Notes: generated by a model from the sequence alone, not told the origin. A DNA stretch of 64,000 nucleotides from Clarireedia homoeocarpa (GCA_001465935.1 LNKV01000048.1:186001-250000), one strand, 5' to 3'; positions 47,042 to 59,142 are shown, counted from the stretch's first letter. Made by a program: numbers and translations.

Positions 47042-48827
47042 ATGAGCCAATCACTTAATTCGATTTCATGGAAATCAAAGTGTGTTGCAACAGCAGCACT
47101 GCTCCTCTGCCCTCTGTTGAACAATCTTGGGCTTGTCAGAGCTGACAATCCCTTTGTACAAACAATCTACACAGCAGATCCGGCGCCGATGGTCTATAAT
47201 GATCGTATCTATACTTTTCTCGACCATGACGAAGACGGTGCTACAACCTACGTGATGAAAGATTGGCGTCTTTTCTCAACCGCAGATATGGCAAACTGGC
47301 AAGACCACGGATCTCCGGCCAGTCTGGCCACCTTCAGCTGGTCAAATGCCAACGCATGGGCTCCGCAGGTTGTTGCTCGTAACGGGAAGTTCTATATGTA
47401 CGCTCCGGTACGCCACACTACAGGTCAAATGGCCGTTGGCGTCGCTGTAAGTTCCACAATCACGGGCCCGTACACAGATGCCCTGGGAAAACCGCTAGTC
47501 GAGAATAATGAGATAGACCCGACGGTGTTCATCGACGATGATGGCCAGGCTTACCTATACTGGGGAAATCCAGACCTGTACTACGTGAAATTGAATCAAG
47601 ATATGATTTCATACAGTGGCAGCATAATGAAGACTACGCTCACAGTTGCTGGTTTTGGCCCAAGAACCGGTAGCTCCACATCGCGCGCGACGTCCTTTGA
47701 AGAGGCACCTTGGTGAGTTATATTCCCCGGGAAAAAATTTTATTCTCCCAGCGATATTTTCCAGTCAAAACATGTCTCTGGCTTCCACCTTAGCGTTTCA
47801 ACTCTTCGAGTACTCCCAACTTTTTTTTAAAAAAAAGAAAAGGAAAAGAAAACAGTTCACTGATTATGATTTTTCATTTGATAGGCTTTACAAGCGCAAT
47901 GGGACCTATTACATGGCATATGCAGCAAACTGCTGTTCTGAGGACATTCGCTATTCAACCGCTCCAAGTCCCACAGGCCCTTGGACTTACCGAGGAGTTA
48001 TTATGGCAACTGCAGGTTCAAGCTTTACAAATCACGAAGGGATCATTGATTACAAGGGCAACTCGTACTTTTTCTACCACAATGGTGCCTTACCCGGCGG
48101 TGGTGGTTACCAGAGGTCAGCATGCGTTGAAAAATTCGTCTATAACTCTGACGGTACTATTCCTACCATTAAGATGACAACTGCCGGACCTCCACAAATT
48201 GGTGCTTTGGATCCCTATGTGCAGCAAGAGGCAGAAACAGCAGCCTGGTCCCAAGGTGTAGAAACCGAGGTCTGTAGCGAAGGTGGTATGGATGTTAGTA
48301 GCATCAACAACGGCGACTATATCAAAGTTAAGGGTGTTGCCTTCGGTACTGGAGCCAAGTCTTTCTCTGCTCGCGTTTCATCTGCAACCAGCGGAGGTAC
48401 GATTCAACTGCGCTTAGGTAGCACCTCGGGAACTCTTATTGGAACTTGCACTGTATCGGGCACTGGCGGCTGGCAAACCTGGACGACTGTGACATGTCCT
48501 ATTAGTGGCGCCACAGGAACCCAAGATCTGTACTTTGTCTTCTCAGGCAGCGGCTCTGGTTTCTTACTTAACTTCAACTGGTGGCGCTTTGATAATGGTA
48601 GTTCATCGCCTACAACTGGAACTGGAAATCCAACGACAACTACCAATGGTTCCGGTCCTACGACCACAAGCTCTTCACACTCTACAACAACTACTTCCAG
48701 TACTCCCTCAGGATCTTGCCAAGTACTCTACGGGCAGTGTGGCGGCTCTGGATGGACGGGTGCCACTTGTTGTGCACAGGGAACTTGTCAATATTCTAAT
48801 GCTTATTATTCCCAATGTGTGAGCTAG
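47042..48827 (+). CDS. Secreted GH43 arabinosidase/xylosidase-type enzyme with CBM6-like and CBM1 modules
   Basis: Two exons (47042-47712, 47885-48827) give 537 residues. The N-terminus carries a signal peptide (hydrophobic VATAALLLCPLLNNLGLV). The five-bladed GH43 domain shows TADPAPMVYNDRIY (catalytic base Asp), NEIDPTVFIDDDG (pKa-modulating Asp) and SFEEAPWLYKRNG (acid Glu). A CBM6-like beta-sandwich spans about residues 345-460 (QQEAETAAWSQGVETE ... GGTIQLRLGS). A Ser/Thr/Pro linker leads to a CBM1 (LYGQCGGSGWTG...YSNAYYSQCVS). It acts on arabinoxylan or arabinan side chains in plant cell walls; the exact activity cannot be told. The intron is 172 nt with a T-run/A-run palindrome. It is divergent from the GH27 gene. 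Confidence 0.9.
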
Positions 48828-49090
48828 GGGACAATCCATAAAGATGAATATATAATTGTTTAAAATATGAACCCATCCAGAGAGCAGTAGAAGTAATGAA
48901 AACAATCAAAAATTCACGCGAGAACAGAGCAGATGAATTGATGGTTTATAATCCAAATTAGGTAAACCAACTACTACTGATGGTTGCGATTCTGAATCTT
49001 AACATCGACATCATCATGAGGTATAAGCATCGAGGATCCTATAACATGCTGATGTGCTACGCTAGGTAATATCCACTCACCCTTGATCGG
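48828..49090. other. Intergenic, no gene seen
   Basis: 3' region of the GH43 gene up to the P450 remnant. Confidence 0.5.
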
Positions 49091-49279
49091 CTAAATATCA
49101 AAATCCACAATCAGCAGACCCACAAAGGCCAGAAGCTTAAGTGTGGAAAAACGTCGCCCAGAACAAAGAACATGCCCACCGCCGAAACCTCGAAACGACT
49201 GTCGGCTCGGTCGTTTAGATTTGTGGCCAGTCGAATCTAAGAACCGCGTGTAACTAAATGAACTGGGTCCAGCTATCAC
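49091..49279 (-). pseudogene. Cytochrome P450 fragment: meander and heme-binding region
   Basis: An open minus-strand segment reads SSFSYTRFLDSTGHKSKRP and SFRGFGGGHVLCSGRRF, then STLKLLAFVGLLIVDFDI. FGGGxxxCxGR is the P450 heme-ligand motif with its Cys. There is no upstream part in this orientation; the sequence to its right belongs to an opposite-strand P450 fragment. The 3' limit is the stop at 49091. Confidence 0.75.
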
Positions 49280-49840
49280 TGACGAAGCCGCCGTCTTCTG
49301 CCAAGTACTCTACGAGCAAGCGAGGAAAGGCGAGATTTCTCAGCTGGAAGAATATACGTTGCGGCTAACGTTTGATGTCATCAGTCGTGTAAGCTTGTAA
49401 GCTACCCTCAGAGAATCATACTAAACATGCTTCCACGTGTAAGCTTCTTCTAACATCTCCAAACTGGTAGCGGTGCTCGTCTTCATTACCAGAGCCAGGG
49501 AAGTGTTTTTGCAGACAGCCTTTGGCGACAAATTTACTGGACTCTATATAACATAACATTCAATCTATTCCGCTGCTGGCTAAGTCCCCGTCCCCTTCCC
49601 CTGGTCCAAAAGTACAACAGCTATCGTATCAATCGGTTTCTTAATAGCGAGATTGATAAGCGATTCGAAGAACTCGCTCTCTTACGCCAAACTCCACGAT
49701 GAAGTCGCAATCGAGATCTATAATTTCATTGGCCATAGATCAATATCTAAAGGATCTCGGTGATAACAGAGAATTGTCGAAGGAAGCCTTCAAAAAGCTT
49801 GTTATACCGCAGCTTCGGATATTTCTTTATACTAAGTATA
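49260..49840 (+). pseudogene. Cytochrome P450 fragment: middle region, opposite orientation
   Basis: Plus-strand segments in changing frames read AVFCQVLYEQARKGEIS, then YTLRLTFDVISRV, then RPLPLVQKYNSYRINRFLN and EIDKRFEELALLR, then KSQSRSIISLAIDQYLKDL and KLVIPQLRIFLY. This is the order of a fungal P450 before the I-helix. The reading frame is broken and the sequence runs out into AT-rich DNA at about 49840. The heme region of the same kind of protein lies just left on the minus strand, so the gene is truncated and rearranged. Confidence 0.6.
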
Positions 49841-49986
49841 TAAATTATAAAAGTTGTAAGAATATTTAAAATTTAATTAATTTTTAAATTATATAATTTC
49901 TTATAATTTTTTTATTGTAATTAATTAAATATTAAATTTAAAGTTTTTGTGACGAGACTGCTAATAAAGACACTGAATGACCTTAG

Positions 49987-50162
49987 AATTAACAACTACA
50001 GAGCTAAGAGGATTATAAGGATCCGAAGGCTTATATACAGGAAGAGATTATGTGCTTAATCACGTGTATGCTAATGCATACTTGCATGCTTGATGTCTGA
50101 CTCACCCCTATAGAGGTCATGTTCTTATGTAGTATCGTGATAATTTGGTTAGAATTATTATA
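49987..50162. repeat. Left LTR copy (less mutated)
   Basis: It aligns with 51780-51957 over about 176 bp and shares TGTCTGACTCACCCC and GTCATGTTCTTAT. Confidence 0.75.
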
Positions 50163-51743
50163 TCATCTTCCCCTTTCTAAAAAAGCTCGCCCTCAAGCGT
50201 TCTAATTGCTTTATTAAAGTCTTAGTTGTATATTCTTAAAGTTTCTTCTTAAATAAGTGTAAATAACCTAAATAGTCTATAATAAATAAATATAGAAGTA
50301 ATAATAGTAGTTTCTTAATTTAGCGATATTATACTTTAAGTGTTATAAAGTTCAGGAATCGTTTCTTATTTACTATAGTTATCAGATAGTCTCTTTTAGT
50401 ATAGTTGTAGTTATCTTCTCCGGATTCCTATAATCAAAGCTATTCGAGGAGGAGCGCTAGCGGGCTCAGTACTTTTAGGTTAACTCGATAGAAGTCTCGA
50501 AGTAATACTAGGGATATCTTAAGATCTGATACTTTATATTAAGCTAGATTGATATTATAATCTCTTTATTAAATATAATACTCTAATAACCTTTATTTTA
50601 AATAGTAAACTAGTATTTATTCTACTTTATACTTATCTATTCCTATTATATTAATTAGTAAGAGTAGTTTATTATACTAACTTAGTAATAGATTATTAAC
50701 TATTTTTTTTAACTTATTGATTAGGAATATATTATAAATTTATATAGTACTAAGTAGATTTAGATAATAAAAGTAACTAATATATTCTAAGACTTTAAAA
50801 TATTTACTAGTAAAGTAATCTAACTTCTTAAATAACTACTATATTAGTAGATATTATATATTTAATTAGATATAATCGTTAACTTAAAAGTTTATTAACT
50901 AGTAATATTTATTTATTTACTTAGCTATTTACTTTTAAATAGTTATAATAATAGAGTAAGTATATTCTAAAATTTCGCGATTATAGTAAGTATAAATATA
51001 AGTATCTTAGATATTAAAATTGTTAACTAAGAAATATTTAATTAGCTTTTAATCTTATATAACTTTAAGAATATATTTATAAAGTACTTCGAAAAAGAAT
51101 AAGTTATTAAAAGAAAAATATAATAAAGTTAATTATATATAGTTTATTATTAATAGGAATTCGGACTAGTTATCTTAATAATAATTAATAAAAAGTCTTA
51201 ATTGCTTTTATAAATACTAATTATAAACTTTTATTTATTTATTAGTTTAGAGATAGTTAATAGTAAATAGTTTAATTTTAATTCTAAGAATATTATTAAA
51301 TTTAATCTAGAATAAAAATATAAACTAAAAGCTTTAATCGGATAATATTATTATAAGTAGACTATAATATTAATAAATATATAAGATATAAAGTTTAGTC
51401 TAATCTCTTATAATAATAGTTTTATAATATAAGATTATAATAACTTACTTAGATAAATAGTCGATAATAATAAGTATATTATTATATTTATATTTATTTT
51501 TATTGAAATTATAATAATCTATAATAATATATTCTTATATATAAGTCGGAACTAGTAATAAGTAAAATAATTTAAATATTTTATTTCTCGGAATTAAACT
51601 ATAATAGTATATATAATAATTATATATATATATATAATATTATTTTTTATAAAATGTTAATAATAATACTTTTTAAAAAACAAATATATCTTTTTAATAT
51701 TTAAATAAATTATAATAATAAAGTTATATACTTTATAAATAAA

Positions 51744-51779
51744 NNNNNNNNNNNNNNNNNNNNNNNNNNNNNNNNNNNN
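51744..51779. other. Assembly gap (36 N)
   Basis: The run of N falls at the inner edge of the right LTR. Confidence 0.99.
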
Positions 51780-51957
51780 AATTAATAATTATAAAGTTAA
51801 AAAGATTATAAAGATTTAAAAGTTTATATATAAAAAGAGATTATATACTTAATTATATATATACTAATATATACTAATATATACTTGATATCTGACTCAC
51901 CCCCGGGGAGGTCATGTTCTTATATAGTATCGTGATAATTTGGTCAGAATCATTATA
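51780..51957. repeat. Right LTR copy (RIP-mutated in its left part)
   Basis: The left portion up to about 51892 differs from the other copy almost only by C-to-T and G-to-A; the right portion is nearly unmutated and keeps CCCCGGGGAGG. Confidence 0.75.
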
Positions 51958-52513
51958 AATAGTCCCGCCGACTGCTAGTATCCCGTGACCTGACCACTTC
52001 CACGTGACTCAGAAGACAAGATTCGTAACATTTAGAGATTATATATATAGTGGGGGTGATAGTAGAAGTTATATTCAACCTTGATGCGATCTTTGAACGA
52101 CTGTAGATATCAGCGCGCCCACTCGTGCTTTTGGACGTCCACCGTCATACGCGCATGCTACGGCCCAAGTTGCGACACAAACCTGCGTATACTGAGTTAA
52201 ATGTTCTGCAACCAAAGGTCCAATTTAAAATGCGGATTCTCCAACGCTTTCAATAATAGGTCGATTCTTTTGAAAGTTATCGTTGATAAATAATCATCGT
52301 TAAATAATCGTCATAGTGGCTGAGTTATACACTGCCACTCTAAGCGTTAATATAGTCCTGTGCAACAACAATGTGGGGAGGTTATCCTATATAATGAATG
52401 ATTAAACCAACTCAACCTTCAAAAGACTTGAATGCCCTTTTGAGATCATTTCTCCTTAAATAATTCTCTGCGCATGAGCTGCTAAGAGCGGACAAGCCAT
52501 CCACGCAATCAAT
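51958..52513. other. Gap between the retroelement and the NLR gene
   Basis: The base composition here is normal. A short stretch ends in CGTAACA near 52030, which might belong to the retroelement. No gene was recognised. Confidence 0.5.
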
Positions 52514-55500
52514 ATGGAGTAAGTTGCATCCCCTACCGAATTCTAGTTCTCGCCTGACTGTATGTTGAATCTTTCCTGCTGAGGTCGTTTTTGCGACGGC
52601 TGCGAGGGGCTTCAAGGAACAATTGTCGCCAGAAGATAGGCTCAACTTCGCGGGGATAGATACCGCTGAGGACATGATGACCTTGATCGAGAGACAGACT
52701 GCAAAGTTGAAAACGCACCGCACCTCTCGACTTCTCAAAGCTTGTGAAAAGATTCAGTATTTTAGCAAAGCTATGTCACCATTCTTCAAAATTACAGATA
52801 TCTTCGTTTCTTCTCATCCGGACTGGGCGGCCATTGTTTGGGGTGCTATACGACTTGTCTTCCAGGTGTGTACCTTAGCTCTCGCGATAAACAAACCTCA
52901 TGGCGAACTAGTTGAGCATGAACTTTGCTGGTTTCTTCGAGAGACTCGCCGATATGTTCGATGAGCTTCGCCGGGAGCTACCGAACTATGAGCTTAAAAT
53001 CGAGATCATTAGAGGACGTATACCAAATTCTAAGAGCGATTCAAAGGAAAACGACAAGCTCAAGGTCTGGGAAGAAATAAACAAGTGCTTGTTCAAATCA
53101 ATGTCTTACGTTTACATCGACATCCTACAATTTTGCCACGATGCATACCGGTTGTTCTCGAAAAAGAGGCGAGGTAAGCTAGCTTCTAGATAAATTATTC
53201 TATTGTCTACTAAAGCGTTACAGGAATACCCTACAAGGTCACTGTCATCTGGGACATCTTCTGGAAACCGTTTGACGAGAAATTCTCAGAAACGCTAGAC
53301 CGCCTAAAACTCCATAGGAAGACCTTTGAAGATGCGGTGGAACATGTATACTCTGCGCAATTGATACAACAGTTCAATGCTATGGACAAGGAAAGAGAAT
53401 ATAACTCTTGGCAGCGAGAAATCATTGTCCAACAACGGTGTGATGCCGAAAAACGGGCTATTGGTTTGTTACTATAGCGCTTCGAGCTTGTTTGACCTCA
53501 TACTGATTTGAACAGAGGATAAGATGCAACGCTTACAATGCTGGATCGCAGCGTCAAATTGGACAAACTCGTTCCAAGCAGCGAAAAGGAAGCGATTGGG
53601 CGATACTGGTTTATGGGTACTGCAAGAAAACGAGTTTAAAGGATGGGAAGAGTACAAACTATCTCATGAAAGCTTGGGAGAAAGCCTCCTAGTTATCACA
53701 GGTAACCACCCCTATACCCCAGACTACAGAAAATAGATTTTTATGCTGATTCATTTCCTACTCAAAGCAAAACCAGGATACGGAAAGACGATTTTGTCAA
53801 CTCGAATCATCGAACATCTGCAGCAAAGGGTGCTCTGCGATACTGAACCACTAGATCAAGCTTCCCATACACCTTGTGTCGCGTTCTTCTTTTTTGACCA
53901 GCAAAAAGCAGACAGTGACTCGCACATTACAGCTTTGCAGGCAGTGGCCGCTCAGCTTCTTTATACCCAGCGAGGTAATAAAACGTTTATTGACATTGCG
54001 TCACTTATAATGCGTGATGAGAGCAAGGGGGAAAATTATGCGTCAGAACAAGCATTAATGTCGATGATCCAACTCTATCTACGGCATCTTGATGGGTCAT
54101 ACCTTGTTTTCGATGGTCTTGATGAGTGCTCCGAATGGGAAAAATTCCTAGAACTTCTCTTGGAGTCCATTGAAGGAACAAACTGTAAAGTTGTCCTGAT
54201 TTCGAGACCGCATCTTGGGATTGCAAAGGTGATCGGGAGAAGGCATTTTCGAATGCGTCTCGCAGAGCTTGCAAATTTGGGAGAGATTGATGCGGTTCTC
54301 AGGCCTGGCATTACTTCGCTGGTGATGTCCGGAGGACTGGGTCCGCGATTCGACCAACAAAATCTGGAAGCTTTAATCAGCTCTCTCGCAAAGCGCGCTG
54401 ACTCTATTGTTCTATGGGCAGACCTGATAGTCAAATATCTAGACTCGCCTTTTATTACAGCCACAGAACGTACGGCTATCATTGACGCTGAGGAGTCATT
54501 CCAGGGTCTGGATTACCTTTATTCGAAAATTGTGCAAGGAATCCTGAGAAGGGCCCCAAAAAATCAGGAAAGAAAGGTTCGCAAAATCCTTGAATGGCTT
54601 GTCGCCACCCAGCAGCCGTGGACGGCGAACATGTTGCGGACAGCACTTGCAGTACAACCGAATCGGCGATGTGTTCCAGGAGACTTGATTGATAACTTTG
54701 ATGAATCTCTAGTACAACTTTGTGGTCCGTTGGTAGAGATTCGACAAGACCGTTGCGTTCGTTTCATCCATATCTCTGTTTCGGAATACCTGAGCAATCT
54801 TGAAAATGACTCCAGATCTTCTTTGTCGGTCAAAACTAGTGTCGCACATTGCTCAATGGCGACGTTATGCTTAGAATATCTAATGAATGAGGTCAATCAT
54901 GAACCACTAGGTGGCGATGCATCAACTAGACCTGACCAACAATCCGTCGTATCGCAGTACTGCCTCTTACCATATGTGGTGTCCTTCTGGCCTCTGCATG
55001 CTTCCAAGAGCATTCAAGAAACTCTGGAATTAGAGCTGACAGAGAAACCCTTTACACTGCCTATTTTCAAAGAATTTTTTCGGCTTCTATCTAAGTTAAC
55101 CACCGACAAGATGTTGGTGACTATGTGGATTGAAACCTGCTATACATTTACTACGGTGCCGACTTTATTAGAAATACCCGAAAACGTTCTCGAAGCGGCA
55201 GAAGTCGTTTCTTCACATTATAGAAAACAGCTTACTATGCTCGGTGAAGTTTTGAAGAGATTTTCGAAAAATCTTGGAGATTTGATCAGAGATTGGAGCA
55301 CTCTACTCATAAAGGAGCCCAACGAAATATGGCTGCCAAGCACGAATGTTTTCTCAGATTCTGAGTTTTGGATTGGGACCAATGTTGCGAATGTAGAGTA
55401 TTTCTTTAGCCTTGAAGACCGCCGCTCGAAAGCCATTGTGTCACAGGTCTCGGCAGATGAGACGGAGGTAGGCGTTATTAGAGTGTGGCCTTCGAAGTAA

Positions 55501-57019
55501 GTTCTTCTTGAGAATATATTTGAACCTCATATCGGTATTGAAAAATTCAACGCAGTGGTCAAAATATAGCGGATAATTTATCCCAGGCCCACCCACATCA
55601 ACCAAATTGGACGGCAGCTTATCAAATATGGTCACTCGAAACGATGTCCTTGAGATCGACACTTCGCTTCGAAATCCCGTCTTCAAATATATTGACCTCA
55701 ACCCAAGCAGCTTCAGAAGGTTCCAATGACCAAACACAGAATTTTCGATTTCCTGTTGCGCTGTCATCATCTTTACGGAGTATCATAATAATGGGCATTG
55801 TGATACAAGTCCCGAAGGCCACATCCTGTCAAAACGATTTTCTACAACAGACCTTGCATGATCCTAGATGCCCCTACGGCCCGGATGATGCGACAATGAT
55901 CGGGAATCAACACCTGCATAAACCGCGATATCCACTCCTGCCACAGTTTGATTCTCCTATATATCTTTCCGATTTGGCTGGGACCAACACTCATAACTGG
56001 CTTCGCTATCACTTCAGCCCTTGCGAAAACTACATTTTCGTAAGTAAAGGCGAGTGTGCTCCTTGGCAAAAAATTTTCTCTGCCTTGATAGTCGAAATCT
56101 ATCAAAACAGAGATAAAGTTGTGCCTAACTATCAGCTTATTGCAACAAGTGGCGTTCGCTTCAACGGCATTGCAGCACATGCAATGCTATTTCACCCCAC
56201 GAAACCTGTAGTAGTCTTTTGCTTGATGGCCATAACCGTTATGTGGCGTTTCACTTTGAAAGGTAGATGATTTCATATTATTAATCACGATGTTTGTCAG
56301 GCTGACAAAATTTAGATGATATCATTGAGATTTACAAATATCCTCTAGATCATATGGTATTCTCAGATTGTGGAAATTTTCTTCACGGTGTGCAAATTGG
56401 ACACCCAGGCCAGGGAGAACCAGTGTTCTTAAACCTTAGTTCTCAATTGTCACCAGTTCCATCAACAGTCACCAATCCTGAGAATCTAGACAGATGCCGC
56501 CGCAATCCCGTAAATTCTGTACTCTCCGATAGCGCGGGTCACGTCTTGAACTTGGGAAGTGAAACTAGGGCCAGCATAAACAACATGTCAATCTCAACAG
56601 CACCACAATTTACAAATTCCCCAGGGCAGCATCAAGTATCAGCCTTGGCTCATGATAATGATCGCGGATCTGTGATGCTGCAAACCATACGAGCGGATGG
56701 TAAAATGACCGAGAAGACGATTACCAGACTTCCAGCAACGTTAGACAAAAGTTATGCAACGCTTGTTCCACCAACGAGTCATAAGAATCTTAGAATCGTG
56801 CTAAATAAGGCACTCCAGGATACATACGATGTTAACACAGCCACGGAATTCCGGTTACCCGCAGTCCTTGATAGAGCGAAGAGCTCTATACCAGTTGCAG
56901 TGTACACACTTAAGAAGTTGTTAGGCCCAAGCCAAAGACGTCAGAAGAGGCCCTTTGATAATGAACTAATAAGGAGTGGAAAATATATTGAATCTAGAGA
57001 TATTAAAAAGTGTAAATAG
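52514..57019 (+). CDS. NACHT-domain NLR-type STAND protein
   Basis: Proposed exons are 52514-52518, 52607-52865, 52912-53173, 53224-53463, 53516-53701, 53768-55496, 55556-56262 and 56316-57019; all phases agree, giving about 1363 residues. The N-terminal 260 residues are helical (FKEQLSPEDRLNF; SSHPDWAAIVWGAIRLVFQ; FFERLADMFDEL), resembling the DUF7708-like domain that precedes NACHT in many fungal NLRs. The NACHT domain has a P-loop KPGYGKT (about 319) and Walker B YLVFDGLDEC (about 429). A winged-helix segment with RFIHISVSEYL follows. The last 450 residues look like a degenerate beta-propeller without clear WD repeats. Fungal NLRs sense non-self and trigger incompatibility or cell death. 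The 5-nt first exon is tentative. The gene lies between RIPed blocks but is itself unbroken. Confidence 0.8.
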
Positions 57020-58140
57020 AGATATAAATTGAAATTGTAATTAAAAGAATTATAATTTATTTATTAATATCAAAGATATTTAAAATATATAATAAATTGA
57101 GTTTTATAACTTTAAATAAAATTCTTAAACTTTATAATTAAAAAAGAGAGAAAATTTAAAATCTTTAAAAGTTTAAATATATAAATTAAAAATAGAATTT
57201 ATAAATATAAAATATAAAATTTATTTTACAAATTAATTTTTTAAAATATTAATAAATAAAATAAAATAAAAGAAATATTAATTAATTAAATATAAAAAAG
57301 TAATTTATAATAATTTAAATTTAAAATTATTAATTAATAAATTTATAAAAAATTTAAATATTTATTATTAAAATTCTTTTTTAATTTAATAAAATTTATT
57401 TTTATTTTTTTATAAATAATTTATTTATAATTATTTTCTAAATTAATTATTTATAAATTTTATTTCGATTTAATATAATTAAAAAGTTAAAAATAAATTA
57501 AATAATTAATATTATAATAAAAAGATTAAAATATAAATAAATTTTATTTATTAAAAAGATTTCAATTATTTAATATTTTTAAAATATTAATATAAAAACT
57601 AAAATTATAAAATATTATAAAGAATAAAATTTTATTTTTAATAATAAAGAAATTAATTTTAATATTTAATATATAATATCTATTACTTATAAATTTAATA
57701 TAATATATTATAATATTAATAATCTTAATATTTTAATTTCTAATTTTAATTAATTAGATTAATTAAATAAATAAAATAAATTATATTTTTATTTTTGTAA
57801 ATAATAAACTCTTTTAAATTATTATAACTTTATATAATAAAAATAAATAATTTATTATAAAACTTTATTTAAAAGTTATATATAAATTATTTGATTAATT
57901 TAATTTTTATAATATCTTAATATTTTAATATTAAATAAATTAATATATTAAATAATAAGAAAAAAATATAATATACTTTTTATTTATCTTTTTAATAACT
58001 TATTTATATATTATATTTATTAATATAACGAGATATAGAAAGTTTAAATTAATAGTATTTTTCTTATCAAGTAGATTTAGTAATAAGTTTCTAATATTAG
58101 TGTATCAAGATAAAGTAGTAAAGCGGTATTTAGATATTTT
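57020..58140. repeat. 1.1 kb AT-rich block, RIP-like
   Basis: Almost only A and T, with no ORF or G/C structure. It starts right after the NLR stop and ends where a truncated sedolisin gene begins. It is probably a fully RIPed repeat of unknown family. Confidence 0.7.
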
Positions 58141-58155
58141 AAGTGATAGATAGGA

Positions 58156-58691
58156 AGGCCTATATAACCCTAATGACCGCGGGTTCCCGGATGTCGCGGC
58201 TCAGGGCTATATTTATTATATTATTGATAAAAGTCCGACGACGGGTGTTTTCAGGGATGTACTAGGTTCAGGAACCAGGTCTGTTATCCAATATACTCCT
58301 TCCCCGCTACCTCTATTCATTATCTACTTCTTCCTCTCCATTTCCAAAGCCCTTTCCAGATATTTAACACTACTAACGCCCCAATCTCAACAGTTGCTCC
58401 TCACCCACTTTCGCAGCAATCATCTCCCTACTCAATAACGCACGTCTTTCAGCAGGTAAACGGCCACTGGGATTCCTCAACCCGTGGCTGTATTCGAGAG
58501 GCAAACAGGGTCTGAATGATATTGTGCATGGGGGATCGACGGGCTGTACAGGGACGGATCATTATTCGGGGTTGCCGACGCCATTTGTGCCGTTTGCTAG
58601 TTGGAATGCGACGGTCGGGTGGGATCCGGTTACCGGGCTGGGCACGCCGGGTTTCAGGAAGCTGTTAGGGCTTGTCGGGAAGGGGTATTAG
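58156..58691 (+). pseudogene. 3' fragment of a sedolisin (peptidase S53) gene
   Basis: Two segments, 58163-58278 and 58394-58691, join across an intron (donor GTCTGT, acceptor CAACAG). They read YNPNDRGFPDVAAQG ... DVLGSGTS, then SSPTFAAIISLLNNARL, KRPLGFLNPWLYS, GLNDIVHGGSTGC and WNATVGWDPVTGLGTPGF, ending with TAG at 58689. GTSxS contains the catalytic Ser of acid tripeptidyl-peptidases and sedolisins. The propeptide and the first two-thirds of the catalytic domain are missing; AT-rich DNA takes their place. A stop lies just upstream of the first segment. Confidence 0.75.
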
Positions 58692-59142
58692 GGGGGATGT
58701 GAGTAGGAGACGGTAAGGGGATGGTTGTACCGAGGAGGCGAACGGAGCTCGGGTTGGCTGGCTTTTGGCGGGAAACGGGGGCACAGAGAATGCGGTATCC
58801 AGCCCTCATATATGATAGATAATTTCCACTTACTTGAGCTTCTACAAATAGCTAGGAGAGAAAATCCAGGAAATGGAAGATGTTATTGCTAATTATGCCC
58901 CAATATCTTCCATCTGAATGATATTGCGCTGAAACAGGCGATGCGCTATCAAAGTAGAAGTCTTGTCAGGATTTGGAAAGAGTTGAATAATCAATGATGG
59001 CACGTTTCCACGAAAGATCACCGCAACACCCAACCATACTGAATAAATGAACGACAATTGCCAGGCCCTTGCATTCGCATAGTCATCATTCTTCTCCTCT
59101 TAGCAGACAAGGTAAATCCGCCCGGTGCAATGCCTACACTTC
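58692..59142. other. Intergenic between sedolisin remnant and rhodopsin-domain gene
   Basis: No gene is seen. Confidence 0.6.

Larger units (their letters stand above)
49841..51979 (-). mobile_element. Degenerate LTR retroelement, internally deleted and RIP-mutated
   Basis: Two LTR-like blocks (49987-50162 and 51780-51957) enclose about 1.6 kb of DNA with almost no G or C and no ORFs. Just inside the left LTR, the minus strand reads AGAAAGGGGAAGA, a polypurine tract. This puts the 3' LTR on the left and the element on the minus strand. The extreme AT content with C-to-T and G-to-A differences between the LTRs is the signature of RIP. A 36-base gap hides the likely primer-binding site. The outer borders are not certain. 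Family (copia or gypsy) cannot be told. Confidence 0.6.

Noticed and set aside
52412..52738. Minus-strand 108-codon frame
   Set aside because: It overlaps antisense the 5' exons of the NLR and has no motif.
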